A stretch of 64,000 nt of DNA from Calycina herbarum (Eukaryota > Ascomycota > Leotiomycetes > Helotiales > Pezizellaceae). Shown here one piece after another: positions 36,125 through 48,226 of this stretch. Each line of letters begins with the position of its first letter. The first letter of the stretch is position 1. Both the position numbers and the translations under genes were made by a program. Where the stretch lies: assembly GCA_001414485.1 (NCBI GenBank), contig LLEY01000032.1:310001-374000 (forward strand), given 5' to 3'. Below the pieces are notes generated by a model that was not told where the DNA came from, did not search any database, and saw only the letters and a program-made list of their open reading frames with translations.

Positions 36125-37881
36125 ATGGACGTCGATAGTTCAATCAGCCCAACTCGGGTTGATGATCACGATCGAGCACCTCTCCTCTCGAAAGTCCAGA
36201 GCCATGAGGGTGAGGTCCATTCTCGAGACGAGTCCGCTGACTCCGACCGTAACATCACGACCCCATTCTCCGTGCTGGTCTTCTACTTTATGGCAATCAA
36301 CTTTTTGCTAGCATTCGGTGAACATATTATAGTTGCCCCCTTAATAAAGCTCTTCGAGAATTCATTATGCTTATCGCATTACGGATTTCCCGATGGTGCT
36401 CTCAATCCCGAATTATGCCAGATCATTGAGGTTCAAAGACCTCTTGCTCAGATTCGAGGGTGGAAATCAATGTTCGATGTCATCCCCGGTAAGATGCCTC
36501 TTCTAACTGCTGTATCAAAATAAATTTTGACATTTGCTTCTAGTTATCCTCGTCACGATCCCGATGGGAAGATTGGGAGATCGATACGGCCAGAAGAAAT
36601 TGACAGCCCTGGCAATTCTTGGGTTCGCTGGCTCGTTATGTGAAATTCTTGTTGTTTGTAAGATCAACTGGCAATATTTTAATAGTTGTTTACTTACATT
36701 GACAGGTGCATTCCCGAAAGTCTTTCCTCTTCAACTTATATGGTTCTCATCTGCCATTTTATTGTTGGGAGGCGGACTGAATTCAGCTTCCGCCTACATG
36801 TGGGCTATGGCTTCACAAACTATCCCTACAGCCAAAAGGCAAGATCTTTTCGATGAATGCTGCTCATAAGCTAACGAGTTTCTAGGAGTCACGGTTTCTA
36901 TTATATTTTCTCTGCTTATTATATTGCTGAAATGGTTGCATCCTTCATCGCCACGGTGACCACAGATATTTCACCTTGGATCCCCTGCACTTTATCATTG
37001 ATCTCGGTTCTTTCGTGCTTAGCTGTACTCTCCGTTATGCCGGATGGGAAATCACCAAAACCCTTATCAGAGTCGGGAATACTGGGAGAGGGTTTAGAAC
37101 CCCGTCCTGATGAATCCGTTGTCTTTTCAACATTGAAGCGAATTCTCAGAGTAGCATCAAACAGGAATGTGCGATTCACGATACCCGTATTCCTCGTTGG
37201 TATTCTGAGATACACGACTCTCAATATTCTCATTCAGTATGCACATGTTCGTTTCAAGCAGAAGATTTCCACTGGAGCTGCTTATTATACCGAAACAGCG
37301 ATTGTTAACATATTCCTTTTCCTATTCATGATACCCCAGTTGACCTCTTATATTCGACGGGAATACAAGGTCAGACCACAAATAATTGATTTGTTCCTCG
37401 TTCGAACCAGCGTAACAGTAATGTGCATTGGCGCGCTTGCCATCGGCCTTGCTCCCACGAGAAAATTGCTTCCGTTAGGTGAGTGATCCCAGTCCACAGT
37501 CTGTCCACCCATTAACAATGAGCAGGAGTTGCTATCTTCGCAGCTGGATTTGGCAGCAGAGTTTCCGGCATCGCTCTGGTGTCTTACTGGATAACGGAGG
37601 ACGAAAAATCGACAGTTTACGCAGCAATCACTGTATTCGAGTGTATTGGTCATGCATTTATTGATCCTTCGATGCAGCAGATCTTTGCGGCATCACTAAG
37701 TTTGCCCGAAGTATGGCTTGCTATGCCATTTTTCGTCGCGGCTGTGAGTATCTTTGCTACAAAATGCTCGCTCAAAGCTGACTTTTGGAAGGGGTGCTAT
37801 TTTATTGCCATCTTATCAACCTCTTTCATACGAATTGAAAATGCGGGCGATGATAATGAGGATTTACCTCATCGAGATTGA
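36125..37881 (+). CDS. MFS transporter
   Basis: Five exons (36125-36488, 36544-36657, 36706-36838, 36886-37478, 37526-37881) give 519 residues. A hydrophilic N-terminal tail of about 45 residues precedes the first membrane helix (FSVLVFYFMAINFLLAFG). The MFS motif A, PMGRLGDRYGQKK, is present between helices 2 and 3. The remaining helices follow, with a long loop between the two six-helix halves (MPDGKSPKPLSESGILGEG region). The third intron (36839-36885) has a GC donor (AAAAG then GCAAGA) and a normal TTTCTAG acceptor; only this join keeps KRSHGFYYIF in frame. It would act at the plasma membrane or vacuole. The substrate is unknown; the type is common among fungal efflux or small-molecule MFS proteins. 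Confidence 0.86.
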
Positions 37882-38098
37882 TAAGTCTCTGATCGCTGCG
37901 CCTAGAGGGGGTGTTTCAAAGTAGTGTTCATACCAGTTCCATAGATTCTAAACCCAGAAATTCGCATATACATTATTCGGGACAAGATTTGTCTTGATCT
38001 ACATCAACCCCTCCCCCATTCTCACTGCAACTCGAGCGACTCAATTACTCTGACATCTCCAAAGGATCATGTGCCATTCGAAACAACCTTGTCTGAAG

Positions 38099-40144
38099 TC
38101 ATCCCGTCGTCTCAATTACAGGCCCCGTGTACGTCTTCCTCCCATTTACGAGCCAAAACACCCCGGCGAAGAGCAACGTTGCCCCAAATACTAGTATACA
38201 ATAATTCATGCTCTCAAGATTTGGATGATTTGCGGTAGGCCACATAGAAAAGAAAGTCCCCAAGACCGAATAAGCAATCGCACCAATCGTAATTGGGACT
38301 CCCCATCTTCCCAACCTGAACGGTCCCCAGGGAATATCGTTCTCCGGCGTAGTGAGACGTTTATGCAACATCACTACAGCTGAAAGGATAAAAGATGAGT
38401 AATATGATGCTACTATGAGAGAGATAAATGCTCCAAACCCTACGGAGGAGCCGATGTTGATAAGTGATAGTAGGAAGTTGATCAATACTGTTGTACCGAT
38501 GGCGTAAAGGGGAAGATAGGTCCGGTCATCTACTCTAGCGAGATAACTTGAGCCCGGAAGGCCCTCTTCACGAGCGAAAGCCCAGAGCATGCGGGAAGCG
38601 GTGGCGAGAGCTCCGACTGAGGCGAAGATTTCTGTGACGACGATGATACAAGTCTGTAAATTGTGAGTGATTTTCCTTTTCCATTTTTTGCTCACTAACT
38701 ACTTACGAGCGCAGTCCCACCAGCCGTGGATCCAACGGCATAAGTAAATATACCGATGAAGGGGAACAGCGTCTCACTGTTCAGAACAGAATCGACATCA
38801 TCAGGCATGCAAAAGAGAACGGCAAGAAGCATCGCCAACCCCATCGCTCCGTTCAGAATATTCGAAACTCCCATGCTGAGAGGAATTACTCTCGGTGCAT
38901 CACGAATTTCTTCCGCAATATGATCAGCAGCATCCAAACCTATCGCACGTCAATCCCCAAACCTCAAACTCATTCCTCCAAGAATCACTCACCAGGAAAA
39001 CTCTCCGTCGCAGTTACCAACCCAATAAAAAACGCCAACCCATCCGTCTTCCAACCTCCCAAATTCATGAACGTAGTGAAAACTTCAGTCCCAGATTGTT
39101 TTGGAGCCAAATAAACAATCGGAATCAAGACACTGAAAAATCCCAAGATATGAAAGAATAACATGAGGGATTCGATTTGTGGAAGCACGCGTCCAAGATA
39201 GGTGTTTATGAAAAGAGCGAAGGAGAGGACAGCAAAGAATAGGAGCGTAGCATGCCAGCGTTGGGGAACGTAGGAGGGATAATTGAGAATGAGGAGGCCT
39301 TGGATCATGGTTCCGGCTATGAATGCGATTCCTGCGACGAGGGCTTGCCACTTTTGTTGGGATGTTAGTTTTTGTAAGTTTTATTTGAGGGGGGAGGGTA
39401 TAGACGAACCGCGATGACTGTTAACCATCCTGCTAGATAAGAGAGGAATTTTCTGCACCATGGTGGTGCGAGGATTGCAACCCAGTTGAATGGTCCACCT
39501 GCCAAAGGAATCCTTGCTCTTTGTTAGGTGGTTCATGATGAGATGGGATTTGAGACTTACATTGATGCCATTTCTGCCATGACTAGTGTTTGGAGCAATG
39601 AACCGAACCAGACGAAGAGATACCCGTATACGAGACCTGCAGGCCCACCATTTTCTAGTCCATTGAAAAGTGTTCTAAGTTGGTTATGAGATGAGTTGGA
39701 CTAAACAGGTTTTTCCCGGGGGGTCTTACGCGGTTTCTGCTTCCCCTGTATCATGAAGTTAGTCCTTTTTCTTTAAGTCAAAACATCAACGGTGTATAGG
39801 AGGTGTTAATAACTCTCCGCCAGGGGATGGAAAGGTCGAAATGTGTTCTTACATGTGATCATAAGAGTACTGGTAAGTCCAATAATGGGAAGTAATCCAA
39901 ACCCTCTCTTTTTTTCGAAATTTAATTAGCGAAAAGTGTTCATGTTCAAATTTACATAATGACGTACCCGTAGTTGTTGCTTCTTTCCAAACCTTGCTAG
40001 AACAGCTTCGTCTTTCGCGAACCGTCGAATGGGTTTTGTTGAAGTTGTTGTTGACATGTCTTGCAATTCATCGTCATCTCTGGTATGGGTGTTGGGGTTT
40101 CTTTGGACCGAAGTCTGTGACAACTCAATATTGGAGTTGTTCAT
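38099..40144 (-). CDS. amino-acid/choline permease of the APC superfamily (GABA/HNM1-like)
   Basis: Eight exons, 40144-39968, 39907-39853, 39745-39730, 39674-39561, 39512-39410, 39350-38993, 38939-38707 and 38653-38099, give 536 residues with consistent phases. The N-terminal tail contains KDEAVLARFGKKQQL, followed by FGLLPIIGLTSTLMITWEAE, then LFNGLENGGPAGLVYGYLFV and AEMASM, all typical of the fungal GABA/choline/amino-acid permease group. Later signatures are GLDAADHIAEEIRDAPRVIP and TEIFASVGALATASRMLWAF, then AREEGLPGSSYLARVD. About 12 membrane helices are expected at the plasma membrane. Exon 3 is only 16 bases. Substrate is probably GABA, choline or another nitrogen compound (family inference). 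It is divergent from the PTH11-like gene, with 962 bases between starts. Confidence 0.92.
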
Positions 40145-41106
40145 TGGGCTGAGAAGGGATAGACAGGTAGGTACGAAGGTATGGAAATGAAAATGAAAAT
40201 GATGCTGGCAACTAATATCAGTCCCCGCGGGCGAGGCTCAAGATAGTCCTCAAATGGCGGGGTAATTTGAGAGAAATATTTTGTTATGTTATTGGGAATA
40301 TTGTCTTCTGGGTGCAACCATTTCAGCTGAAAGTCTTGGTACGACAAACGATACCCCAAGATAGTGTTCGGTGAGAAGCCACAAGGGTATCAAACACATA
40401 TCGACTCGGCTAGTACGCACTCCGGATGTACTCAAATTCTTGAAATTCTCCTTGAATCATTGAAAGGGGTATCAAAACGCCATGTGAGTAGTTTTGTCTC
40501 ACTCCTGGAGGCAACCTTCAACTTTAAAAACGCCCCTTTTGACCCACCTGGCTGTGTAATCTTCCATAGATATCCGATCCACAGCAGCGAACCATTTGCT
40601 GATTGGTGCTTTCCATCTCGTGCTTCAATATTGTACAACTGAGTTACCACAGATATAAGCAGTGAGTAACATGCCAGCTCGGTCCATAATTTTCGGGGTT
40701 GACGAGAATTAGACGAGACGAAGGAATTTCTTGTATTCACGCCTTCTTGTGTGCTGAATTGTCTGTAGGGCTCCCTTCAAATGCATGTAGAACTTCTTCC
40801 ATTAATCCGGACCATCTTAAGGCGTGTAGATAAAGCCAACTGTCAGACACCAACGGTATCTGCTGCCGTTGAACTATCCGCCTTATCGCCACCGAAGGCC
40901 ACAAATGAGTATCGCCGCCGTATCACACGCTCGCAGAGTACAACTGAATTGCCCAACATCAACTTCAGCCCCAGACTCTGCCTAACCTGTAACCATTCCA
41001 ACCTAAATCTCGAATGGAATAAGAGTGGGCTGATGGATATTCTCGGCAAGAGCCAGCAATTCAAAAACCACCTTTTACACTGTACACTCGTCTTACTATA
41101 TTAAAA
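40145..41106. other. intergenic region between divergent permease and PTH11-like genes
   Basis: A shared bidirectional promoter region. Short frames on both strands at 40364-41104 overlap and have no domain. Confidence 0.5.
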
Positions 41107-42465
41107 ATGGCGCCCTGGATCGACGATTCTCACCAAGGGCCACTCATCAATATTGCATCATGGCTCACGATGGTGCCGATGATTTTTTTCACATTGACTA
41201 AAACCTTGACGAAATGGAAGATGATGAAAACTTTTCAATTAGATGACGGATTCATGATTTTTGGAACTGTAAGTTACTTCATGCCGTATTCTAGACATCC
41301 AGTTAACTGTCCAGCTTGCTGGAATTGCACAAACAATCGTTCTATCAGTCCAGGTTGAAAACGGGCTAGGGAGACATCAAAGTGAACTGACGGACAATCA
41401 ATTCGAGACTTTTCAAAAGGTAAAGCAGGAGCTGTTACTGTACAGTACTGGTGTAAGCAGGCTAATGGAAACTACTAGACTGCATATATTCATCAGATTC
41501 TATATCTTGTTACGATTAGCTTCGCCAAAATGGCAGCTGCGCAGTTTCTCATCACCTTGACTCGTACCAAAAACAGAGAATATGTTGTCAAAGGCTTACT
41601 GGCACTTATTACCACCTGGTTTTTAGTTTCGGTCTTTTGTGTGTCATTCCAATGCGACTTTCCAAATACGTGGAACTCTGCAACTGGAAAGTGTTTCAAT
41701 ACGGTGAGCTTAGCGACTTTGTTAGATTTTTGGCTTTTAGCTGATGTTTGTATTGTCTGCATTCTGGATTGCAAACTCGGTAGTAGATCTCCTCACTCAG
41801 GTTTTGCTCGTACTTGTCCCCGTCTACCTCATTTGGGATCTAAAGATGGCGAAGAAGAGGAAAAGAGTTGCAATGCTCTCTTTCTCGCCAAACATCACGT
41901 ATGAATTCCCCCTTTCCTCCATTTCAAAATTGCATTATATTGACTTGCTTCAAGTACCGCCCCCTTAACAATCATTCGACTTATCTACCTCCTCAAACTA
42001 AACACCAAGACCGACCTCCCATTCACAACTTTCAAAATCGCCATGGTCACAGAAATTCACTCCAAATACAGCATAATAGCAAGTTGTATCCCCTTCATGC
42101 GACCCCTCGTCGAAGCTCTAGCCGTAGGACTTGTAACAAACGACATTTTCATTCCCGAAGATGACAAATCCAATCCCATCAAAGAGAACAGCCGGAGGAT
42201 ATCTCGAGTCAACCCATTTGCCTTGCGAAAAGGAAGTTGGACAAATTTGACGAGAGATCCCCATGCAAGAGCTGGACATAAAAGTATGTCGGCAAAACAG
42301 GGTGTGTTTACTTCGACGATTTCGGGAGGCAGCAATCAAGTAGGTCATGGGGTTGAGCTCGAAGCGTTGGAAAGTAGTAAGAAGTATGGTTCGGAGGAGA
42401 GGATGGTCATAAACCAAACCAAGACTACTTCAGTATCCTCTGAGACCCCTAGTCTAGCGACTTGA
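41107..42465 (+). CDS. PTH11-type fungal rhodopsin-like integral membrane protein
   Basis: Five exons (41107-41268, 41315-41419, 41479-41703, 41741-41898, 41955-42465) give 386 residues. The pattern matches the large fungal rhodopsin-fold family: FQLDDGFMIFGT after helix 1, ENGLGRH in the first loop, CDFPNTWNSATGKC in the extracellular loop, FWIANSVVDLLTQVLLVLVP and IWDLKMAKKRKRVAMLSF. Seven membrane helices are expected. A hydrophilic C-terminal tail of about 120 residues is Ser/Lys-rich and may be cytoplasmic. In plant pathogens, members such as PTH11 sense host surface cues; the role of this one is unknown. The third intron is only 37 bases (41704-41740) yet the join restores the conserved helix. 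Confidence 0.88.
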
Positions 42466-43152
42466 ATTGTTGGTGGTGTGTTGAGAATAAGTTGGTGTGG
42501 GCTCACGAGTTAGATCATTTGTGTGGAATTCATTTCCAACGGAGGAAATAAAGTGAAACCAAACCAGTTTATGCATGACTTTGCCGGTAAAGTGACGAAA
42601 CACAATTGTCAAGTATCTTTTTTGCGATGCCTCCGTTAGCGTTATCAATAGCAGGGCTCCCCGGGAGCACTAATTTGAGTGTCGCAGTTGATTTTCTTGA
42701 TACTTGACGGTTGATGTTAGAGAATACCGCTTGTCGTCACCCACCAACCCACCCGCACTGCCCAAAGCTCTCCCACAACCCCCTCGCTTCCATGAGCCCC
42801 CACAATTCCCCACAATTCCCAAATTATATTCATAACAACAAATAGGACCAGCTCAAGAAAACTTGAACTTAAGCCGCCTGGTCAAGTCAGTTAATGTGTA
42901 ACCCACAGCTGTTTCCTTCCTTTCCCCCCTCTATCTCGACAAGATTATAATTCTACTCGCCTGCTTATAATGAAATTCGATCGCGGTGACCTCGCGGTAG
43001 AAATTGTTACGGTAAAAAACCTTGCGAGGTTTCTCTCATTCCCCAGCCGCCCGGGCACCGGGCGGTGAGAGTTTTGCTATTTTTCTCGATATTTTTTGGG
43101 GCCTTTTGTTGTCTAGAGAGTTGGATTTCCATTTTGGGCTTAGCAAGATAGT
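42466..43152. other. intergenic region, no gene recognised
   Basis: The spacer between convergent genes contains a run of C-rich words near 42740-42830 and no supportable coding sequence. Confidence 0.45.
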
Positions 43153-45002
43153 TTAAGGAGGGATTGATATCGCGACGCGACAGGTAACTAGCGTGTTTTT
43201 GACACAAGGTGTAGGTAGACCTAATTCCGTCGCGACACTGCTTGCAAAGCACCCACCAAAATGGTCAAGTACGCAATCCCAGTACCAGCAATCGACGAAA
43301 CCATCCTGTATCCCTCCATTATGTGTAATGCACCACACAACAGCAAAAATCAAACAGCACGTAGCAAATATCCCTTCAATCACAAAAACCCTTGACCAGC
43401 AAATTCTTTCTTGGAGGTAAAGTCCAAATCCTTCTTGTGAATCAACTTCTTTCTTCAACGATAGCTTCCCGTTTAATTTCTTAGGTATTCGAGGCCGATG
43501 ACACGGTTTCTTGGGCGCGTGACTTGGGTGTTGTATGAAATGTCGGAGTGCAGTTTTGAGAACTGGTGGATTGGTGTCGGACATGTAGCGATATTCTGAA
43601 GTAGATGTTGATGGGACTTTGCCGAAGTCTTCTTCAGTGATGCTGACATTCTTGCCCCAGAATAGGTGGAACTGAAAGAAATTGGTTAGCTAGCCGTAGT
43701 CTTCTAGTAAAGAATATATTTGCTGCTTACTTTTATAAATTCAACCGAGGAAATATCGAACAAGTATATCCATTTATACCAAGAGTAGTACTTCCCAAAA
43801 TGCTTGCGATGTAGCACATGATATGAGGAGTAGTCGCAAGGTGCTTTGGTCACATTGGCGTGTTTTAGTATAATTTCTTTCTGGGCTGCTTTGCAGAACA
43901 AAATGTATTCCTTTTCGACCGGAGAACAAGTCCCCTCTATTTTGCCTTCTGAAATTTCGGCTTCGTTGGGGGAACCAGACCTTTTGTTGCAATTTCGGAG
44001 GGAGCCAGAGGGGGAACTACCAGCATTTGGAGAGGAGGAAGAAGAAGTTGAACTGAGACTCGTATCCTCTGCTCCCGCTAAACGTTCGATGTCAATATTT
44101 TGACCCCCTCCCGTAGACTCGGCTAAAGCTTTGGCAGCTCCTAGAGCATATTCGACAACATTTTCATGAAAAACATTGCCACACAACTTTGGGAATAGTT
44201 AGTCGAAGGAACAGTTCCTTTTCTTAAGAAGTAGGCATATACATACACATTGCCAAGTTATAACGACACTTTTCTCCCAAGTCTTCGTGGGCAAGGGACT
44301 CCTAGTCTGCGAGGCACAAGATAGTAGATGACTGGGGAATTGTGCCATTCGAGCCACGTTCAGAGAATCTACCACAATATCATCAAATCCTGCCCTTTGA
44401 GGCCTAGCTTTTGGAAGACTCCTTTCCACCCGTTGGAGAGACTCATCGGTGCGTAAACTGCGCAATCTTGTGAAGTCTGGGGGCTTGATAGAATTGACAG
44501 GGGAACTCGTTCTTATTATTCTCTGGTTGATTTCTTGATCGTCCATCATTTCGTCGTCTATAGGAATAGTAGAGGAACTCTCATTTGAGATAGTCGACCA
44601 GCTTTCCCACGAGCTGGTTGAAGAACTTTCCAGGGAACTATTTGACGTTCTTCTACCAAGCGAAGATGATTCTTTCGCAGATCGCTGCGTAGCCCGTTGC
44701 GCCTCAAGTTCGGATATCTCACTCTGAAGTTTTTGAATACAATCTACTGCTTTCTCAATCGAAGCCGATCTCATTCTGTGCTCTCCACGCCATCGCGCTA
44801 TCCTCGCCTCCTCTTTGATAAGCCGTTCCCTCTTAACATTAATCTTCGTACATATTCTGCACTTTTCTTCCTTGGGGAATAATTGCATGATCATTTTGAG
44901 CCCGCACGTATCGCCCGTTCGATACTCTTTGCTGCAATGCTGTCTGAAGTGACCCCATTTGTGACACCCGCAACGCATTCTATACTGGTCGTAGAAACAC
45001 AT
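43153..45002 (-). CDS. fungal protein of unknown function with Cys/His-rich N-terminus, apparent C-terminal frameshift
   Basis: Exons 45002-44247, 44186-43731 and 43671-43153 read as 576 residues. The N-terminus MCFYDQYRMRCGCHKWGHFR then QHC and GDTCGLKM, EEKCRICTK looks like a small zinc-binding module. It is followed by a helical block (RARWRGEHRMRSASIEKAV-like, then IQKLQSEISELEAQR) and Ser-rich disorder. The third exon has IPKKLNGKLSLKKE, then FGLYLQERICWSRVFVIEGI, a membrane-approaching helix. Near 43293-43310 the frame seems to slip: the plus-one frame reads SIAGTGIAYLTILVGALQA then VSRRN and a stop at 43221, a perfect terminal membrane helix, whereas the open frame continues with odd Cys/Trp-rich sequence to 43153. 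The family is known to me only as an uncharacterised ascomycete protein. Either a real frameshift or a sequence error is likely. Confidence 0.72.
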
Positions 45003-45442
45003 GACTGAGTTGAGGTTCGCGTTGGCCACTTATTGATATTTGATAATGATAGAAATGGAAAGGTTATCTTCAGCGAGAGAAAAAGGAGAGAAGAGGGAAA
45101 ATTAAAGACAAGGCTGGGGCTGTGTATAAATGCTCGATAGATGGCTTCCGTAGACCTGCATAGTCGGAACGAATCATCGTCGCCATTTTGCTGCAACCAC
45201 GGCACCACGGAGGTTCGGGTTTTCGGCAGCAATATAAGATCGAGTATCTCATCATCGTCTACTTGCCTCTTAAATTAGGTTGAATCTGTCTCATAATGGT
45301 GGATTCATATACTGTGAATTCCGCGACTCACATAGAAAAGAAAAGCCCTTATTTCCCTTGGCATGAGTGCGATTTTGTGAAATACTTATCTACAGTCTAA
45401 AAAGGAGAAGCACTACCTCTCTTCTATAAACGTCATATCTGC
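45003..45442. other. intergenic region
   Basis: The promoter of the preceding minus-strand gene and the 3' end of the SDR gene. No gene is seen. Confidence 0.5.
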
Positions 45443-46700
45443 TTAAGTAGGCTTCTTATACAACACTCCAGCACCAGCCTAGTTATAGACGTAAGTCTAT
45501 GATTTTTTATGCAAAACAGTAGCAGAAGCCTTCGAATTATTAGTATCATCCTTTCGACACCCCAGTAATGGAAATGAGTTCTTACCTGGTGGTTGGGGAA
45601 AATTAAAGTGTCGGCTACAACGACATTTTCCCGCCGTCCAGCAGTGAAAACGATAACCTCAGCGATATCATCTGGAGTCAAGGGTTCGCAGCCACTGGTT
45701 TTTGTAAGTAGGGATTTCATAATCAAGGGATTGGGGAAGAGACATACGCATAAACAGCATCCGCCTTGCTCTTATCTCCGTAAAATCTGACAACTGAAAA
45801 TTCCTGGTAATTGTCAGCACACAATTTTCCACAAGTCAAATCCCATGCACAACCCCTCCGGCCCTTTCCAGCATCATGCCCTATCTCAAAGTGCGGAAGT
45901 AGATCAAACTCACAGTCTCAACCTGGCCAGGATCAATCTCGATAATTCTAATTCTTGTAGCAATCAACTCCTTTCTTAAAGAATCCGTAAAGCTTCTAAT
46001 TGCTGCCTTCGTGGCACAGTAAATACTGCCCCCTACATATGGTTCCCTGCCCGCAATACTGCCAATATTAATGATATCTCCCTTTCCGCCGTCTGCTCGA
46101 GATTTGAAAACGGGGAGGATGGCTTGAGTCATATTGATAAGACCAGTAACATTGGTTGCGAACATGACAGCTACATCTTCTTCGAGAATTTCGGGGGCTT
46201 TGGCTACGCCCTTGACGAGACCTCTGTTTGAAGTTCTAATTAGCATTTGTTCTCAAGAGTCTGCGGGGTCGCGAGAGGGGGACAAACGCATTATTAACCA
46301 AAACATCAATTGCCCTCCATTCCTCTGGCAGTGCCTTTACAAACCCTCTAACCTCATCCGCATTGCTAACATCCAATTTAAAAGGCAAGACCTTAACACC
46401 ATCCCCCACCTCCTTCTTTATCTCCTCCGCAATCTCCTTCAGCTTATCATCTCGTCGCGCAGTGAGGATTAATCGTAGATTGGAAGGAGCAGTACGTGCG
46501 AATTCGAGAGCGGTGCTGCGACCGATTCCGGAGGAGGCACCGGTGATGAGAATTGTTTTTCCGGTGAGCCTTTTGCCCATTGCTGAGGAGGACATGGTTC
46601 GGAAGAGGGGGTTTGGGAGACTTGGAGGGGTTGTTTGGGAGAGGGAATTGAGGGTTTGGAATGTGCGGAATAGGTGTTTTGTGGTGCGCAGAAGGGGCAT
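45443..46700 (-). CDS. short-chain dehydrogenase/reductase (YMR226C-type NADP-dependent)
   Basis: Exons 46700-46288, 46223-45914, 45803-45748, 45694-45586 and 45478-45443 give 307 residues. The Rossmann cofactor motif TGASSGIG, then NNAG (split by the first intron), the catalytic Ser in INIGSIAGREPY and Tyr/Lys in YCATKAAIRSF identify a classical SDR. The sequence DPGQVETEFSVVRFYGDKSK followed by PLTPDDIAEVIVFTAGR matches the yeast YMR226C/E. coli YdfG group, NADP-dependent oxidoreductases for L-allo-threonine and related 3-hydroxy acids. From ATG 46700 there is a basic, Ser/Thr-rich leader (MPLLRTTKHLFRTFQTLNSL) that could target mitochondria. An internal ATG at 46595 (MSSSAMGKRL) would give a 272-residue cytosolic form. 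Which start is used is open. Confidence 0.9.
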
Positions 46701-47039
46701 GTGGTTGTGACTCGATTTGAATGAAGAGGAAGAGGAAATTAGAAGAGTGGGATGTAGGGAAGAAGTGTGGTTGTTTGCGTGTGTTATGTGAGGTCGATGA
46801 TGATGTGCTTGAGGGGGTGGAGCTCTGGCTTCCGAGGTGCTCCAGGGGTTCCGATAAGGGGCCGACCCCGATATCCATACCTGACTAATTGCAACTTCAA
46901 CTTCTAACACTTGTATCATACAACTAACTATCTAATTGTTTTTCTGTCGTCGATGTAGGGACCTTGGCCGAGATCTCCCCTGTTGTAGAAACAACCCAGG
47001 TTGCTCTATACTTCTATCACTCAAAACGTACCTTCGAAA
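46701..47039. other. intergenic region between divergent SDR and 2EXR genes
   Basis: A 339-base bidirectional promoter region. The open frame of the SDR extends upstream into it, but the sequence there (His/Pro/Ser-rich) looks non-coding. Confidence 0.5.
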
Positions 47040-48226
47040 ATGCAGCAACCAAAGGAAGAAAACCAGCCAGCGGTCTTTCACAAGTTTGGAGAACTGGTTC
47101 CAGAACTGAGACGCCTAGTATGGCAAACGGTTATTGATATGAGTACAGACGATATATATCTTGTAAGTACTAACTTAAATTCCTCTCCAAAGCATCAAAA
47201 AGGCTAAACAAAATCGACAACAGCACAGGAATTACGAGCACAATGTTTGGAAACCCGCCCGTCGACGAGCAAGATTCCACGACCCTGTCGTGCAAACCAA
47301 TAAAGAAGCACGAGCAATCGCCTTGACAGGATACGCCTATATCTGGCGCGATGAAAATGGAACCCTCTTCAACTATGAAGAAGGGCGTGTACGTTTGTTC
47401 GAGGAAAACAAATTGATGTCCTCGAACCCTTGTAAAAGCCTCCTGGAAGTCAATCGTTCAATCATCTGTCTCACCGATTACACTTTTGCCGATAAGCTCC
47501 AAGTCTTCTGTCGGCATTGCAACAGTTCTATCTTCGATTACTGTAACGAGACAAGGCCATCATGCCATAAAAACACCATGTTCAAAGGTCTCGCTCTCCC
47601 TTTTAAACATTGGCGAGATCCAAATCCCGGTTTAACATCGCAGGAAGACATTCCGAAACTGTACACCGAGGAAGATAAGAAAACAAGAACTTCTTCTCTG
47701 TTGAGAAAACTAAATGGTATAAAGGAACTTTTCATTGTGGTTGAAAACGAGGATGCTTGTCGCTATACGGATGTGACTTTTGAGCCTCCAACGAAATCAC
47801 CTGTGGACACTTTTTGGTGGTGGGAATTCGTATGGCCAGCGTGGCTTCAACCCGAGAACAAGAATGAGAGGGCAAGTGAAGAAGAATTGAAAAGTTCATG
47901 GCCTGCATTGACGCGACGGTTGGAACTGATTCTGGAAGCTTTCAAGGAGAAGCGAGAGGTGTTAATCGCAAATCTCAAAAGAGAACGTGGAGGTACGATT
48001 TCTACACTCACTATCTTGATTGACTTTCGTGATGCTGATGGTTTTCTTTCTGGGACTAGTTACCGATTACACAAAATCATTACCATCTCTGGAGCACTGG
48101 GAAATACCTAAAATCACATATGTGAAGGCTGTTTCTGAGAAAAATGACATGCGCAAGGCTTTTCTAGCGTGGGAGTCTTTAGGGATTTTGGATCATCAGG
48201 AAGCGGACCAGGGTGATGATGGTTAA
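47040..48226 (+). CDS. 2EXR domain-containing protein
   Basis: Exons 47040-47162, 47224-47992 and 48060-48226 give 352 residues. The 2EXR block at the N-terminus reads FHKFGELVPELRRLVWQTVI and continues after the first intron as HRNYEHNVWKPARRRARFHD, then VQTNKEARAIALTGY, the usual order in this family. The remainder lacks known motifs but contains CRHC and a Trp-rich WWWEFVWPAW segment. No signal peptide is seen. It is the second 2EXR gene in the window (the other is at 33.9-35.1 kb), but the two are too divergent to be a recent duplication. Function is unknown; F-box-like scaffolding is a guess from family descriptions. Confidence 0.82.

Noticed and set aside
42740..42840. Possible regulatory cluster of CCCCACAATTCC words
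   Set aside because: A short direct repetition in C-rich DNA between two 3' ends. No reason to assign a function.
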